From assembly GCA_021808055.1 (NCBI GenBank), contig JAKBCH010000025.1:1-28185 (forward strand): DNA of 28,185 bases. The letters are read 5' to 3'. The stretch's first letter is position 1. Every line of letters starts with the position of its first letter. Below the pieces are notes generated by a model, which was given only the letters and a program-made list of their open reading frames with translations, did not search any database and was not told the origin of the DNA. This stretch comes from Pseudomonadota bacterium. GTDB taxonomy: Bacteria; Pseudomonadota; Alphaproteobacteria; Acetobacterales; Acetobacteraceae. Of this stretch, positions 7,459-15,269 are shown piece after piece. The translations under genes were made by a program, and so were the position numbers.

Positions 7459-7599
7459 TCAGTTCCCCTTCGCCATTACGCGCACAACTGAGCCTGCATT
7501 CGCGCTACCCAGAATCTTCTGCACCGTCGCGGCATCCGTAATCAGGTCTCCCCGTTTGAAACTGCCAAACGGCTTCAACACCACCAGATGAAAATTCAT
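7459..7599 (-). CDS. Small phage protein of unknown function (46 aa) between tail terminator and sheath
   Basis: The frame runs from ATG 7599 to TGA 7461-7459 and is 3 nt from the sheath start. A good ribosome-binding site (GAGG, about 6 nt upstream) precedes it. The product begins MNFHLVVLKPFGSFKRGDLI and ends in SVVRVMAKGN. It is basic and has no cysteines. Many Mu-like phages have a tiny gene here (the DUF2635 position), but no convincing family motif is visible. It fills what would otherwise be a 150-bp hole in a tightly packed operon, which is the main reason to trust it. Confidence 0.75.
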   Translation of the reverse strand: MNFHLVVLKPFGSFKRGDLITDAATVQKILGSANAGSVVRVMAKGN

Positions 7600-7606
7600 A
7601 TTTGCC

Positions 7607-8437
7607 TCAAACTTGATAATTTCCGAGCACCGTCGTGTTCACGGTGGCCGCCATTGTTCCAAAAAGCATCGCGGACGTTTGTTGCGCCATGGTCGTCGGA
7701 TATTCGACCGTATAAATCAGGTCCCGCCGGTAAAGCGCCGCATTAGCGCTTTCATCAATCGTCATCCCGTTTACAAATCTTATGCGGCCGTAAGACCCAT
7801 CGGCCAGCGGGATAAAATCATTCGCCATCAGCGCCGCATCCAAAACCGGAGCCATCACATCGCGCAGGGCAGGGCAGGGGCACCACATCGCAATACGGAA
7901 TTCCTGCTGCTGGCGCCTTATCTCCTGCAACGCGCCAGCGCCCGCCACCACCCTTGCCGTAAAATGCGTGGCCTCAGGCACAACCAGCTTGCTGCCATTA
8001 TACTCAACAATCCACCCGCCCTGGCGTAGCATCGCCGCCAGGTTGCTCGCCACCGTCGCCGCACTGTCATTGGCCTGCACAGCGTATGGGTAAGTCTGCC
8101 CATCCACCAACACACCCGCCAACAACCCCGTCGAGCATGTACCAAAAAAACTTGCGCCTAAACCTTCTACGCTCGCCGTCAGCGTTCCCGTGGCAGGCGT
8201 TAAGTTCTGCCAAATCCTTGGGTATCGCGTCACATTTTTCGCCGCCGCATCGGTAACGCTCACGGAAACATGCGCCATTCCCGTCGCCAGATCCGCATCC
8301 AATACCGGCGCCACCGGCCAACCGCGATAAATCTTAACCGCAGCTCCCACCGCACTCGCGCCGGCAGTACCTGAAGGATAAATTCCGTTCGCCGCAATCG
8401 CCGCCAGCGCCGCTTCAACATCCGCCTGGTCCGCCAT
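7607..8437 (-). CDS. Phage structural protein at the tail-terminator position
   Basis: A 276-residue protein. ATG 8437 is chosen because it overlaps the upstream stop (TGATG); the in-frame codon at 8470 would overlap too far. It begins MADQADVEAALAAIAANGIY, with YRGWPVAPVLDADLATG next, then a beta-rich centre and a C-terminal DLIYTVEYPTTMAQQ. The last gene before a sheath is usually a tail-completion or terminator protein, which caps the tail and binds the head connector. The protein is longer than typical terminators (about 140-200), so it may include an extra domain. Function is inferred from position only. Confidence 0.65.
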   Translation of the reverse strand: MADQADVEAALAAIAANGIYPSGTAGASAVGAAVKIYRGWPVAPVLDADLATGMAHVSVSVTDAAAKNVTRYPRIWQNLTPATGTLTASVEGLGASFFGTCSTGLLAGVLVDGQTYPYAVQANDSAATVASNLAAMLRQGGWIVEYNGSKLVVPEATHFTARVVAGAGALQEIRRQQQEFRIAMWCPCPALRDVMAPVLDAALMANDFIPLADGSYGRIRFVNGMTIDESANAALYRRDLIYTVEYPTTMAQQTSAMLFGTMAATVNTTVLGNYQV

Positions 8438-9081
8438 CAACGCACCGCCTGCACGGCGGAAAGCCGCCACACACCAGCCATCTCTTCAACTGACGTTACC
8501 GCATAGCGTTCATTTCGTTCATTAATCAAAATATCTGCCACCTGCGGCACCACCCCATCCACCACCGGCAGCAGCGCGGTAAACCCAGGCACTTTGGTAT
8601 CATCGGGCAGCCCGTTGCGCGTCCTGTCCCCAGTCCCGCCCGCCAACAAGCTCGCCGGAAATCCGCTCCGCACCGGCATGTCCGTTCCCGGTCCCACTGC
8701 GCCATAGCCGGTCAACCCAGCCTGCCCCAAGGCCCCAGGCCGCACCAAAGCCAGCGTCGCATTGGTCATCACCACCAGCATCGGCTTCGGCGGCTCTATG
8801 CTCGCCACAAACACCACCCCCTCCGGCCCGGCCAGATAATCCCCCGCTTGCAAGTAAGACCAATCCGCCCAGGCCTGCCGAAACGGCACGCCAAACACGC
8901 TCGGCCCGCTCACAGCCCCGCCGGGCAGCACAAAAGCCACGCACAACCGCAGAAACCGGTTTTCCAACTCCAGCGGCTCACACGGCCCCGCCGGGCGGTA
9001 CGCGTCGTGTAAAAACCCCACCCGCCGCCCGGCACACCCGGCACCATAGGCCAGCCTGTCCGCCAACCGCAGACCATCCAT
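8437..9081 (-). CDS. Phage protein of unknown function, possible head-closure/neck protein
   Basis: A 214-residue protein from ATG 9081, one base after the previous stop (TGAGATG). It begins MDGLRLADRLAYGAGCAG and has proline- and glycine-rich loops, with LQAGDYLAGPEGVVFVASIEP in the middle and DILINERNERYAVTSVEEM near the end. The QAGDYL...VFVAS and RYAV patterns resemble small beta-barrel neck proteins of other phages, which is a weak hint. Its place between a connector candidate and a tail-terminator candidate suggests head closure. No catalytic motif is seen. Confidence 0.6.
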   Translation of the reverse strand: MDGLRLADRLAYGAGCAGRRVGFLHDAYRPAGPCEPLELENRFLRLCVAFVLPGGAVSGPSVFGVPFRQAWADWSYLQAGDYLAGPEGVVFVASIEPPKPMLVVMTNATLALVRPGALGQAGLTGYGAVGPGTDMPVRSGFPASLLAGGTGDRTRNGLPDDTKVPGFTALLPVVDGVVPQVADILINERNERYAVTSVEEMAGVWRLSAVQAVR

Positions 9082-9082
9082 C

Positions 9083-9481
9083 TCACACCACCAGGCTTAT
9101 GCCGCCAGACTGCGCCAATGCAGGCCCAGGCGGCACGCCCAGAAACCCGCATAAACGCCGCCGCCAGCCATCGAACAAATTCATCCTGTCGCGCAGTTCA
9201 TCCGCATTATGCGTCCACGCCGCAGCACTCTCCGTATCCAGATTATCGGAGGTCATCGGCACCGCCGCCTCCAGCGAGGCAAGCGTGGAGATATATTGCA
9301 GCGTCACCGCTACCTCGGCGGCAGCCAGATTATTCAGCCGGTACTCCAATGCCCCAAAGGCCTGGAAAAACCGCCATGAATCAAAACCCGCCGCCCCCGC
9401 TCCATAGGCCGGATACCCGCAGAACCGCCGGATATCGGCCTTCTGCCCATCGGTAAACGCAACCGGCAGGGTGTCGGACAT
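9083..9481 (-). CDS. Phage protein, possible head-tail adaptor
   Basis: A 132-residue protein from ATG 9481, overlapping the upstream stop as TGATG. It is mostly helical: TDGQKADIRRFCGYPAYGAG, EYRLNNLAAAEVAVTLQYI, LRDRMNLFDGWRRRLCGFLG. Small helical proteins placed two genes after the capsid gene are commonly the adaptor that sits beneath the portal. No family was recognised with certainty. Confidence 0.6.
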   Translation of the reverse strand: MSDTLPVAFTDGQKADIRRFCGYPAYGAGAAGFDSWRFFQAFGALEYRLNNLAAAEVAVTLQYISTLASLEAAVPMTSDNLDTESAAAWTHNADELRDRMNLFDGWRRRLCGFLGVPPGPALAQSGGISLVV

Positions 9482-9789
9482 CAGTATGTGTCCCCATCGC
9501 CACGGGTGAAATACACATTGCCCGTCCCGGTGCTCAGCACCACGGCGGCATTGGTCACAAACGGGCCCGCATCCACCAGCATCCGGCTACCCGGCGGCAC
9601 CGGCGTGTCGCTCAGCCCCGCCACCACGCCAGAAGCTGCCGCCAGCCGGAAAAACGCAACGGCAGTGCTGGCATTATAAACCAGCACCGCTTGGCCGCCG
9701 CCGGCCAGCGCCACATTGGCACTGGTCGTGGAAGCAGAAGCCCCCACCGTCCCGGCAGGACGGAATGGCTGTGTCGAACCTGTCGCCAT
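9481..9789 (-). CDS. Small phage protein next to the capsid gene, unknown function
   Basis: A 102-residue Ala/Ser/Val-rich protein from ATG 9789 with a strong Shine-Dalgarno (GGAGG) upstream. It begins MATGSTQPFRPAGTVGASAS and contains QAVLVYNASTAVAFFRLA and VPPGSRMLVDAGPFV, a pattern like a small beta-sandwich. A capsid decoration or stabilising protein is possible from its position directly after the major capsid gene. The sequence alone does not prove this. Confidence 0.6.
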   Translation of the reverse strand: MATGSTQPFRPAGTVGASASTTSANVALAGGGQAVLVYNASTAVAFFRLAAASGVVAGLSDTPVPPGSRMLVDAGPFVTNAAVVLSTGTGNVYFTRGDGDTY

Positions 9790-9800
9790 CCTCTGCCTCC

Positions 9801-11123
9801 TTAGCCCACATGCTCAAGCAGCACCGCCCGCTTAAAATTCGCGTTGGTCGCGGTCGGCACGGTCAGCGGCGTGGTGGTGGTGTCAGAAGGCGCACAGAAC
9901 CCGCCAATCCAGTACCAGCTCTGCGCGATAATCTGCTGCAACCGGTCAATCGGCTCGCGGGTCACCATCGCCACACCATCGATCATCTGCACCAGGCTAT
10001 CCTTCGGTGCCACGTCATCAGCAGCCATCCCGGCAAAATCACCTTCAATCAGCGCACCCTGGCCGCACACAATCGGTCGGCGCACGCTCAGGCCAGAAAT
10101 GCTGGGATGCGCCTGCACATAAGCCTCGGTGGTGGTGATAAACCGCAGCCCCAAGAAGTCGCTCACCATGCCCTGCTGGAACACCGCATTGGCCGAAGTC
10201 GCACCCTGGAATAATTGCTTGAAATCCGCATCAGAGAACAACTGCCGTGCGGAAACCGGGTCGAGATAGCAGTTGTAAACACCCTCAACGGTCGGCACCG
10301 CATTGCGGCGCAGTAACGCCACCGCATCAAGCAGGCTGCCCATGGTCAGCGTGTCGGTCGCCTGCAAAGCCGCGGTGGTCAACCGGCTCGCTGGCCGTAC
10401 AATCGCGCTGGCCGTCGCCGCCTTCACTGCATTACCCGCGGTGCCATCCGCCACGGTCACGCTGGTCGAGAATGTCAACTGGCCAGAAATGCCCCACGGT
10501 GCGGTGGAGGCATTGGTCGCATCCGCCACAACGCCCACCAGCGTGTAAAGATCGCTATTCACACTCACAGAAAGCGGTGCACCCGCCGAAACGGGAACCT
10601 GCACCCCATTCACGAACACAGTCTGAAAACCGCGAATATCATCCACTTCAACTACCGGCCCGGCGCTGGCCAAAGTCGTGGCAACTCGGGTATTCCCGCC
10701 GAAATAAGGCGCAAACAGCGCATTGCGCGCCAATTCATCAAGGCTCCGCGCCGCCTGCTCGCCATTGGTGGCTGCATTCAGCAAAAACTGCGAGGCAATG
10801 CCAACACGGCTCGTCACCATGTTCAAATCCTGCGTCGCCGCATAAAAATTCAACGCGATGGTATATTGCTCCACCCCAAAATTGCCGGCGGCCAAGCCAT
10901 TATCCAAATTGGTGTTGCTCGCGGCTGCCAGCGGCGTCGTCACGCTCGGCTTCAGGCCAGCGCGCGTCTTGGTCAGCGTTTCACCAATCCCCACGGCAAA
11001 TTCTTCGCGGTCCGCAATCATCCGGTAGCCAAGGCGAGATTTCAGCGCGGTCTCAAACTCCCGTTCCAAAAACCCTTGTTGAATAATCGGCTGCAACGCA
11101 GCCGGGAAGTTCTGAATACCCAT
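9801..11123 (-). CDS. Major capsid protein
   Basis: About 440 residues. ATG 11123 is preferred: GGGGA lies 10 nt upstream, whereas the TTG at 11153 has no such site. It begins MGIQNFPAALQPIIQQGFLE. Segments such as TATQDLNMVTSRVGI-like helix, RSLDELARNALFAPYFGGN, and VEGVYNCYLDPVSARQLFSD with FKQLFQG fit the capsid family found after portal and scaffold genes, with an inserted beta domain around residues 160-250. The C-terminus (IDRLQQIIAQSWYWIGGF) fits the end of such proteins. It should have the HK97 fold, though that is inferred from context. No protease gene is present, so maturation may use no cleavage or a host protease. Confidence 0.82.
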   Translation of the reverse strand: MGIQNFPAALQPIIQQGFLEREFETALKSRLGYRMIADREEFAVGIGETLTKTRAGLKPSVTTPLAAASNTNLDNGLAAGNFGVEQYTIALNFYAATQDLNMVTSRVGIASQFLLNAATNGEQAARSLDELARNALFAPYFGGNTRVATTLASAGPVVEVDDIRGFQTVFVNGVQVPVSAGAPLSVSVNSDLYTLVGVVADATNASTAPWGISGQLTFSTSVTVADGTAGNAVKAATASAIVRPASRLTTAALQATDTLTMGSLLDAVALLRRNAVPTVEGVYNCYLDPVSARQLFSDADFKQLFQGATSANAVFQQGMVSDFLGLRFITTTEAYVQAHPSISGLSVRRPIVCGQGALIEGDFAGMAADDVAPKDSLVQMIDGVAMVTREPIDRLQQIIAQSWYWIGGFCAPSDTTTTPLTVPTATNANFKRAVLLEHVG

Positions 11124-11211
11124 TCTCGTAAAATCCCCAGAATATAAACGCAATTTTCCATCCGCGCCCGCATCCTCGCAGGCACGTCGATCAACATGTC
11201 AGACCAAAAGT

Positions 11212-11595
11212 TTACCTGCGCTTCAGCAGTGCCGCTCTTGCGCTCAACCACTCATCGCGGCTCATTTCACTCGCCATTCTCTGGCGGAGCGGCTCTGGTT
11301 TCGGCGCGTTCGCGGCGGCGGAAGAAGACTTACCGCCCCCAAACAGCCATGGCTTCGCGCGCTTCAGCTTCGCCAGCACGGCGGGCGCATCTTCCACGTC
11401 ACCATCCTCGTTCACCTGCAACGCGCTGACTTCAATCAGCTTCAACCCGTCCAGATCCACCATCCCGGCCTTCACCGCCTCGGCCTTCAACTCGGCACGA
11501 ATAATCCGCGCTTTCGCCTCCGCCCCTGCCTGCTCCAACGCCGCCTCCGCCGCTTCAGCCCGCGCCCGCCAATCTTCGGTCACTTCATCATTCAT
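11212..11595 (-). CDS. Probable capsid scaffolding protein
   Basis: A 127-residue charged protein from ATG 11595, overlapping the portal stop as ATGA. The N-terminal part is a long helix (EDWRARAEAAEAALEQAGAE and AKARIIRAELKAEAV), then VDLDGLKLI and a lysine-rich tail (LAKLKRAKPWLFGGGKSSSA). Coiled-coil N-terminus, the KPWLF motif and the place between portal and capsid are typical of phage scaffolding proteins such as the GP20/DUF4355-like ones. The scaffold would guide capsid shell assembly and then leave. Confidence 0.78.
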   Translation of the reverse strand: MNDEVTEDWRARAEAAEAALEQAGAEAKARIIRAELKAEAVKAGMVDLDGLKLIEVSALQVNEDGDVEDAPAVLAKLKRAKPWLFGGGKSSSAAANAPKPEPLRQRMASEMSRDEWLSARAALLKRR

Positions 11596-12986
11596 GCCGC
11601 ACTCTCACCAATCGCATTCAACTCGGCCTCCACATCGTCGATGTCATTCATCGCCGCCGTCGCCTTCACTCCCGCCTCACGAGACATCTGCCCAGCATTC
11701 ACCAACGCCGCCACCGCCTGCGCTTCTTTCAACCGGTCATCGGCAGAAAGCGGATACCAGCGTGGCCAGCGTAAACTCAGCCTCTGGCTCATATCCAAGG
11801 GCGGCACCGCTTCGCCACGCACCGTCAGCGGAAACATCTGCGAAGCTCGCACCACCATTTTTGCCAATGCCAAAATTCCGCCATCGCCATATGAAATCCG
11901 CAAATTATCCGCTAACCAGATCAGCCCCTGGTTCATCAGCTCCAGCGCCCGGCCCGATTGCGGTGCCCCCAGCTTCTCCGCACTCGCCCAGTTGCCGTGC
12001 ACGCTCTCCAGCGCAAACTCTCGCAATGTCCTCACGTAGGAAATCACCGCCTCTGCCGCGGTGCCGCCAATCTCCAGCAACTTGGCATCGCCTTTTTCTG
12101 AAACCACCAAGGCATTGCCCGCACCTTTCACAATCTCACTGTCGCTGGTCGCAGGCTCCTTAATCAACAACGTCGGGTCAGAACTATATTTCAGCCCTCG
12201 CCCGGCCTGGCTCAATTGGTAGTCGATCTCGATATTCGTATCGATTGCACATTTAAACGTGCACGCGCCATCAACCCCATCCCCACCGGGTAGATTTTTA
12301 ATCCACACCAGCGGCACAAACCCCAACCCATGCGCCACGCTGCGGCTCTCATCGATAACCGGCTGTGCCAGAGCATCATCCACCGCCCAAGGCAAATACC
12401 AGGTCTCGCTTTGCGTATCCCAAACCCGCTGGAACCAATAAAGCCCCGCCGGGTCCACATCCTCGTAACCCTGCGCGGCCAAATCCGCGCCGCTCACCTT
12501 ATATTTCTCAGTCACCCTGGCCAGCTCGTCCGGCGCCTGCGCGCTCCAAACCGGCGTCAGATACAAACTCTCCAGCACCGAGAAAAACACCCGCCCGCCA
12601 AGCACCCTGAACAACACGGCCACCGAGCCCACAGCCCCACGCAACGCCGCGTCAATCATCACCTCATTCAACCGCGCCTCGGCGAACACATCCGCCAAAG
12701 CCTGCCCCATGGCTCCGTCCGGCACATCGACCGCGGGGAAATGCCCTGCGCTGAACAGCAACGCCACAGAATCCTCAACCACCACCCGGCATAACCCATA
12801 ACGCACGGATGGCTTACGCAACCGCAGCGGAATATACTCGCCCGCCCCATTCCGTTCCTCATGAAACTGGTACGGCAGATTATCGTAAAGCGTACCATCC
12901 AGCATCCGCCTTAACGCCTCCAGCCGCGCCACGCGCGTGGGCATCTGCCCATCCACAGGAATGGCAGCACAAATCGTATCGAACAT
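11592..12986 (-). CDS. Phage portal protein (SPP1 gp6-like)
   Basis: A 464-residue protein from ATG 12986, 21 nt after the terminase stop. The N-terminal region has LRKPSVRYGLCRVVVEDSVAL and the middle IDYQLSQAGRGLKYSSDPTL, then SVHGNWASAEKLGAPQSGRA and LELMNQGLIWLADNLR. These fit the Phage_prot_Gp6 portal group. Twelve copies form the DNA-entry channel at one capsid vertex. The order terminase-portal-scaffold-capsid is the usual one. Confidence 0.88.
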   Translation of the reverse strand: MFDTICAAIPVDGQMPTRVARLEALRRMLDGTLYDNLPYQFHEERNGAGEYIPLRLRKPSVRYGLCRVVVEDSVALLFSAGHFPAVDVPDGAMGQALADVFAEARLNEVMIDAALRGAVGSVAVLFRVLGGRVFFSVLESLYLTPVWSAQAPDELARVTEKYKVSGADLAAQGYEDVDPAGLYWFQRVWDTQSETWYLPWAVDDALAQPVIDESRSVAHGLGFVPLVWIKNLPGGDGVDGACTFKCAIDTNIEIDYQLSQAGRGLKYSSDPTLLIKEPATSDSEIVKGAGNALVVSEKGDAKLLEIGGTAAEAVISYVRTLREFALESVHGNWASAEKLGAPQSGRALELMNQGLIWLADNLRISYGDGGILALAKMVVRASQMFPLTVRGEAVPPLDMSQRLSLRWPRWYPLSADDRLKEAQAVAALVNAGQMSREAGVKATAAMNDIDDVEAELNAIGESAA

Positions 12987-13007
12987 GGATCGTCAGAAAC
13001 CTTCCTG

Positions 13008-14450
13008 TTAGCGGCTCAACAACGGCACGTTCAGCCGCCTGGCCGGCGCCTGCACCAATGTCGCCAAACTATTCACAGCGCGTGAAAGCGCGTCGATCTG
13101 GTCGTCATGCACCCCATGTGGAAATTCTCGCATCTCCGCCACAAACGCATCATTCCAGCCCCCCGCCACAATGGCAAAATTCCCTGCATCCACCTGCGTC
13201 GCCGCTGGCATCGCCCGCACCAGCTTGGCATCACGCTCGGGGCTTGAAACAACCCTGAACCCCAGCAACCCGCGCGTCAGCATCGCAATCTGCGCCGCTC
13301 CCGCCTGGCCTGGGTCCTGCGGCAATGAAATCATCGTGCCCGTGCCATCCAGCCGCGCGGTGTCCTTAATCGCCGTCTCCACCTGTGCGGGCGAACCCTG
13401 CAATCGCCGCACATCCAGCACCACCAGCCGATCATCTTCGGTCATACCCAGCTTCAGCCCAACGGTGTAATCCGGCCGACGCCCTGGCCCTGGCTGGCTC
13501 GCCGCCAAATCCCAGGCCCGCACGCTCATCTTCACATCCGGCGCCGCCGCCAGCCTGGTCACCGCGCCCATACGGAACAATCCGCTATCGCGCGCCTTCG
13601 GTGCCTGCTGATACATGGCCGCGAAAGCCCGTTCGCCCACTTCGCGGCGGCGCCGTTCCAAATCTTCCACGTTCTGCAATTCTGGCCACAACGCTTCGCC
13701 AACGCCGCGCCCCAACTCATCACCGGCCTCCGCCAGCGCTGGCAGCCGCAAACACCGCCACCCACCTTCCGTCGCCAGCAACCGCCCGGCCAGATCATCC
13801 TCGTGCCAGCGCGTCATAATCAGCACAATCCGCCCGCCCGGTTTCAACCTCGCCGTCAACTCCGCCCGGTACCAGTCAAACAACATATCCCGCTGCGCCT
13901 GGCTTTCAGCGTCTGCCCAGTTCTTCACCGGGTCGTCGATCACGATCAGATCCGCTCGCCGCCCCGTAATCGGCCCGCGTACCCCGGCGGAGAAATACTC
14001 TTCCCCACCGGCTAGTGAGAACTTTGACGACGCCTTCGCGGCTTTTGCAATCTCCACACCCAGAAAATCACCGTGCTTCGCCAAAATGCTACGCACGCGC
14101 CCGCCGAAATAATGCGCCAGAGACGCCGTATGCGCCGCCGCAATCACCTGCGCGCCCCGGCACCTCGCCATAAACCAGGCCGGAAACAACACCGAACCAT
14201 AAGTGGACTTCGCCGATCCCGGTGGCATCTGCACCATCAACCGGTCGCATGCCCCATTGGCCACATCCTGCAAATGCCGGATCAGTAATTCATGATGCGG
14301 GGCGGGGCTCTGCCCCACATCGCTCATTGCACAGCGGGAGAATTCTAAAAACCCTGCCGCTTCGCTTAGCCTGTTGATGAAGTCCCCGCTGTGTTCAGTA
14401 GAACCATTGTGAAAAGATGTATACGTCAAACCGGGGCAGATGGGCAACAA
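13008..14450 (-). CDS. Terminase large subunit (DNA-packaging ATPase/nuclease)
   Basis: A 480-residue frame from TTG 14450. The ATPase has Walker A PPGSAKST at about 76-83 and Walker B LIVIDD at about 168-173. A coupling-type motif IVLIMTRWHEDDLAGRL follows. The nuclease part has RAWDLAAS at about 311-318, an LDVRRLQGSP strand and a HDDQIDALSRA end, the usual acidic cluster. It cuts and pumps phage DNA into the capsid through the portal. The start is uncertain: the first ATG is at 14327, which would remove a stretch that looks coding (INRLSEAAGFLEFSR), and no good Shine-Dalgarno lies before the TTG. Confidence 0.93.
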   Translation of the reverse strand: MLPICPGLTYTSFHNGSTEHSGDFINRLSEAAGFLEFSRCAMSDVGQSPAPHHELLIRHLQDVANGACDRLMVQMPPGSAKSTYGSVLFPAWFMARCRGAQVIAAAHTASLAHYFGGRVRSILAKHGDFLGVEIAKAAKASSKFSLAGGEEYFSAGVRGPITGRRADLIVIDDPVKNWADAESQAQRDMLFDWYRAELTARLKPGGRIVLIMTRWHEDDLAGRLLATEGGWRCLRLPALAEAGDELGRGVGEALWPELQNVEDLERRRREVGERAFAAMYQQAPKARDSGLFRMGAVTRLAAAPDVKMSVRAWDLAASQPGPGRRPDYTVGLKLGMTEDDRLVVLDVRRLQGSPAQVETAIKDTARLDGTGTMISLPQDPGQAGAAQIAMLTRGLLGFRVVSSPERDAKLVRAMPAATQVDAGNFAIVAGGWNDAFVAEMREFPHGVHDDQIDALSRAVNSLATLVQAPARRLNVPLLSR

Positions 14451-14474
14451 GAAAATAACATATTGTTAGAAAAA

Positions 14475-14882
14475 CTATCTTGCCGCCAAACCGTCAAGAA
14501 TCATCTTAATCGCCTGCCCATGCCACCGCTTCACCGCTTTATGGTCCGCGCCCAGAATCTCCCCCAACTTGCGCCAAGCATAAACATGTCTGCCCGTCAG
14601 CGGGTGCACCAGCGCCCGCGCTCCCACAATCCGCCGTAGCACATATTGTTTTTCAGGAATAAAAAGTAACCAGCCAAACGTCTCATCCATCCTCGTTACC
14701 ATATCGGCTGTGGGCGCTGGCGGCTTCATCTTTCTACCCTCCCAACCATAAGCTTCCAATGCGGTATGCACCACATCCAGCTTCGTCATCCGCAACCCCG
14801 TGGAATACCCGCGCGATGGCATTGCCAGCATCGCACCCCCTGCCTCTTCAAACCGCTCCACAATCTCTTCCACTGTCATCAT
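14475..14882 (-). CDS. DUF6362-type phage protein, possible small terminase subunit
   Basis: A 135-residue protein beginning MMTVEEIVERFEEAGGAM (ATG 14882 or 14879), overlapping the preceding gene's TGA. The C-terminal third (GRHVYAWRKLGEILGADH, then KAVKRWHGQAIKMIL) looks like a helix-turn-helix. Similar proteins labelled DUF6362 occur directly in front of the large terminase gene in alphaproteobacterial prophages; this is from memory. Position and DNA-binding look make it the best small-terminase candidate, but the HTH gene upstream is an alternative. Confidence 0.75.
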   Translation of the reverse strand: MMTVEEIVERFEEAGGAMLAMPSRGYSTGLRMTKLDVVHTALEAYGWEGRKMKPPAPTADMVTRMDETFGWLLFIPEKQYVLRRIVGARALVHPLTGRHVYAWRKLGEILGADHKAVKRWHGQAIKMILDGLAAR

Positions 14883-15169
14883 ACCTCTTCTCCTTCAGGA
14901 AACGGCGCATCGGTCAGCAACCCCCAGGTCAGCGGATGTCCTGCCCGCAATGGTGCCCTGTTAGGGTCGCCCAACCCGTCTTCATCCCGGCTTTTCATCA
15001 CCAGTGCCGGGCGCAACGGCAGCGTCGCCTTCAACCGCCGCCCCCGCTCAATAATTGTATTTCTGGAAAGCCCCAGCTCCTTGCCAATCGCCGCCCACGT
15101 CGCCCCGCCCTGGCGCATATCCAGAATCACCCGGTCGGCTACCTGCGTCCAAACCCTTGCCTGCGGCAT
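14879..15169 (-). CDS. Small HTH protein with GcrA-like N-terminus, first gene of the virion operon
   Basis: A 96-residue protein. ATG 15169 is preferred because GGAGGGTGAG stands directly before it; ATG 15181 and the TTG at 15211 lack such a site. Residues 7-45 (WTQVADRVILDMRQGGATWA, then AIGKELGLSRNTIIERGRRL) resemble the winged HTH of GcrA, the alphaproteobacterial cell-cycle co-activator that works with sigma-70. The rest is short and without a clear domain. It could be a late-gene activator or a small terminase subunit. It is the first gene behind the divergent repressor-controlled promoter, about 17 nt from the predicted transcript start. Confidence 0.75.
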   Translation of the reverse strand: MPQARVWTQVADRVILDMRQGGATWAAIGKELGLSRNTIIERGRRLKATLPLRPALVMKSRDEDGLGDPNRAPLRAGHPLTWGLLTDAPFPEGEEV

Positions 15170-15192
15170 CTCACCCTCCATCGGTTTGATGC

Positions 15193-15221
15193 ATGTTAGA
15201 AATACTAACAATCTGCGTCAA
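15193..15221 (-). promoter_or_regulatory. Predicted promoter of the virion operon (minus strand)
   Basis: On the minus strand, TTGACG at 15221-15216 (five of six bases of the -35 consensus) is followed after 17 bp by TAACAT at 15198-15193 (four of six of the -10). A transcript would start near 15186 and reach the ATG at 15169 quickly. Both elements overlap operator-like repeats, so repressor binding would block it. Confidence 0.6.
15194..15210. promoter_or_regulatory. Operator O1: perfect palindrome TGTTAG-N5-CTAACA
   Basis: The sequence TGTTAGAAATACTAACA has perfect 6-bp inverted arms around AAATA. It covers the -10 element of the minus-strand promoter. It is the strongest of three related sites between the divergent repressor and HTH genes and is presumably bound by the XRE repressor dimer. 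Confidence 0.75.
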
Positions 15222-15233
15222 GAAATACTAACA
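15217..15233. promoter_or_regulatory. Operator O2: same site with a degenerate left arm
   Basis: Reads GTCAAGAAATACTAACA. The right 12 bases equal those of O1 while the left arm is weakened. It overlaps the -35 of the minus-strand promoter and ends one base before the -35 of the plus-strand promoter, a position from which a bound repressor could block one promoter and help the other. Confidence 0.65.
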
Positions 15234-15261
15234 TTGAGTTTGCGCCTCTTCATGTTAGAGT
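15234..15261 (+). promoter_or_regulatory. Predicted promoter of the repressor gene, possibly giving a leaderless mRNA
   Basis: TTGAGT at 15234-15239 (four of six -35) and TAGAGT at 15256-15261 (four of six -10) are 16 bp apart. The expected transcript start is close to 15268, the A of the repressor ATG. No Shine-Dalgarno is visible before that ATG. Maintenance transcripts of lambda cI are also leaderless. The elements are weak, so this is a prediction. Confidence 0.5.
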
Positions 15262-15269
15262 AGCTGTAT
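15253..15269. promoter_or_regulatory. Operator O3: half-site TGTTAG overlapping the repressor start
   Basis: The left arm TGTTAG is complete but the right arm is poor (CTGTAT). It covers the -10 region of the plus-strand promoter and the first bases of the repressor gene, so it could mediate autorepression at high repressor level. Confidence 0.5.

Noticed and set aside
10247..11086. Plus-strand frame of 279 codons opposite the capsid gene
   Set aside because: Same reason: shadow composition, no ribosome-binding site, no motif.
11124..11211. Extra small gene between scaffold and capsid genes
   Set aside because: The frame seen here continues into the capsid gene in another phase and has no start signal; treated as leader of the capsid gene.
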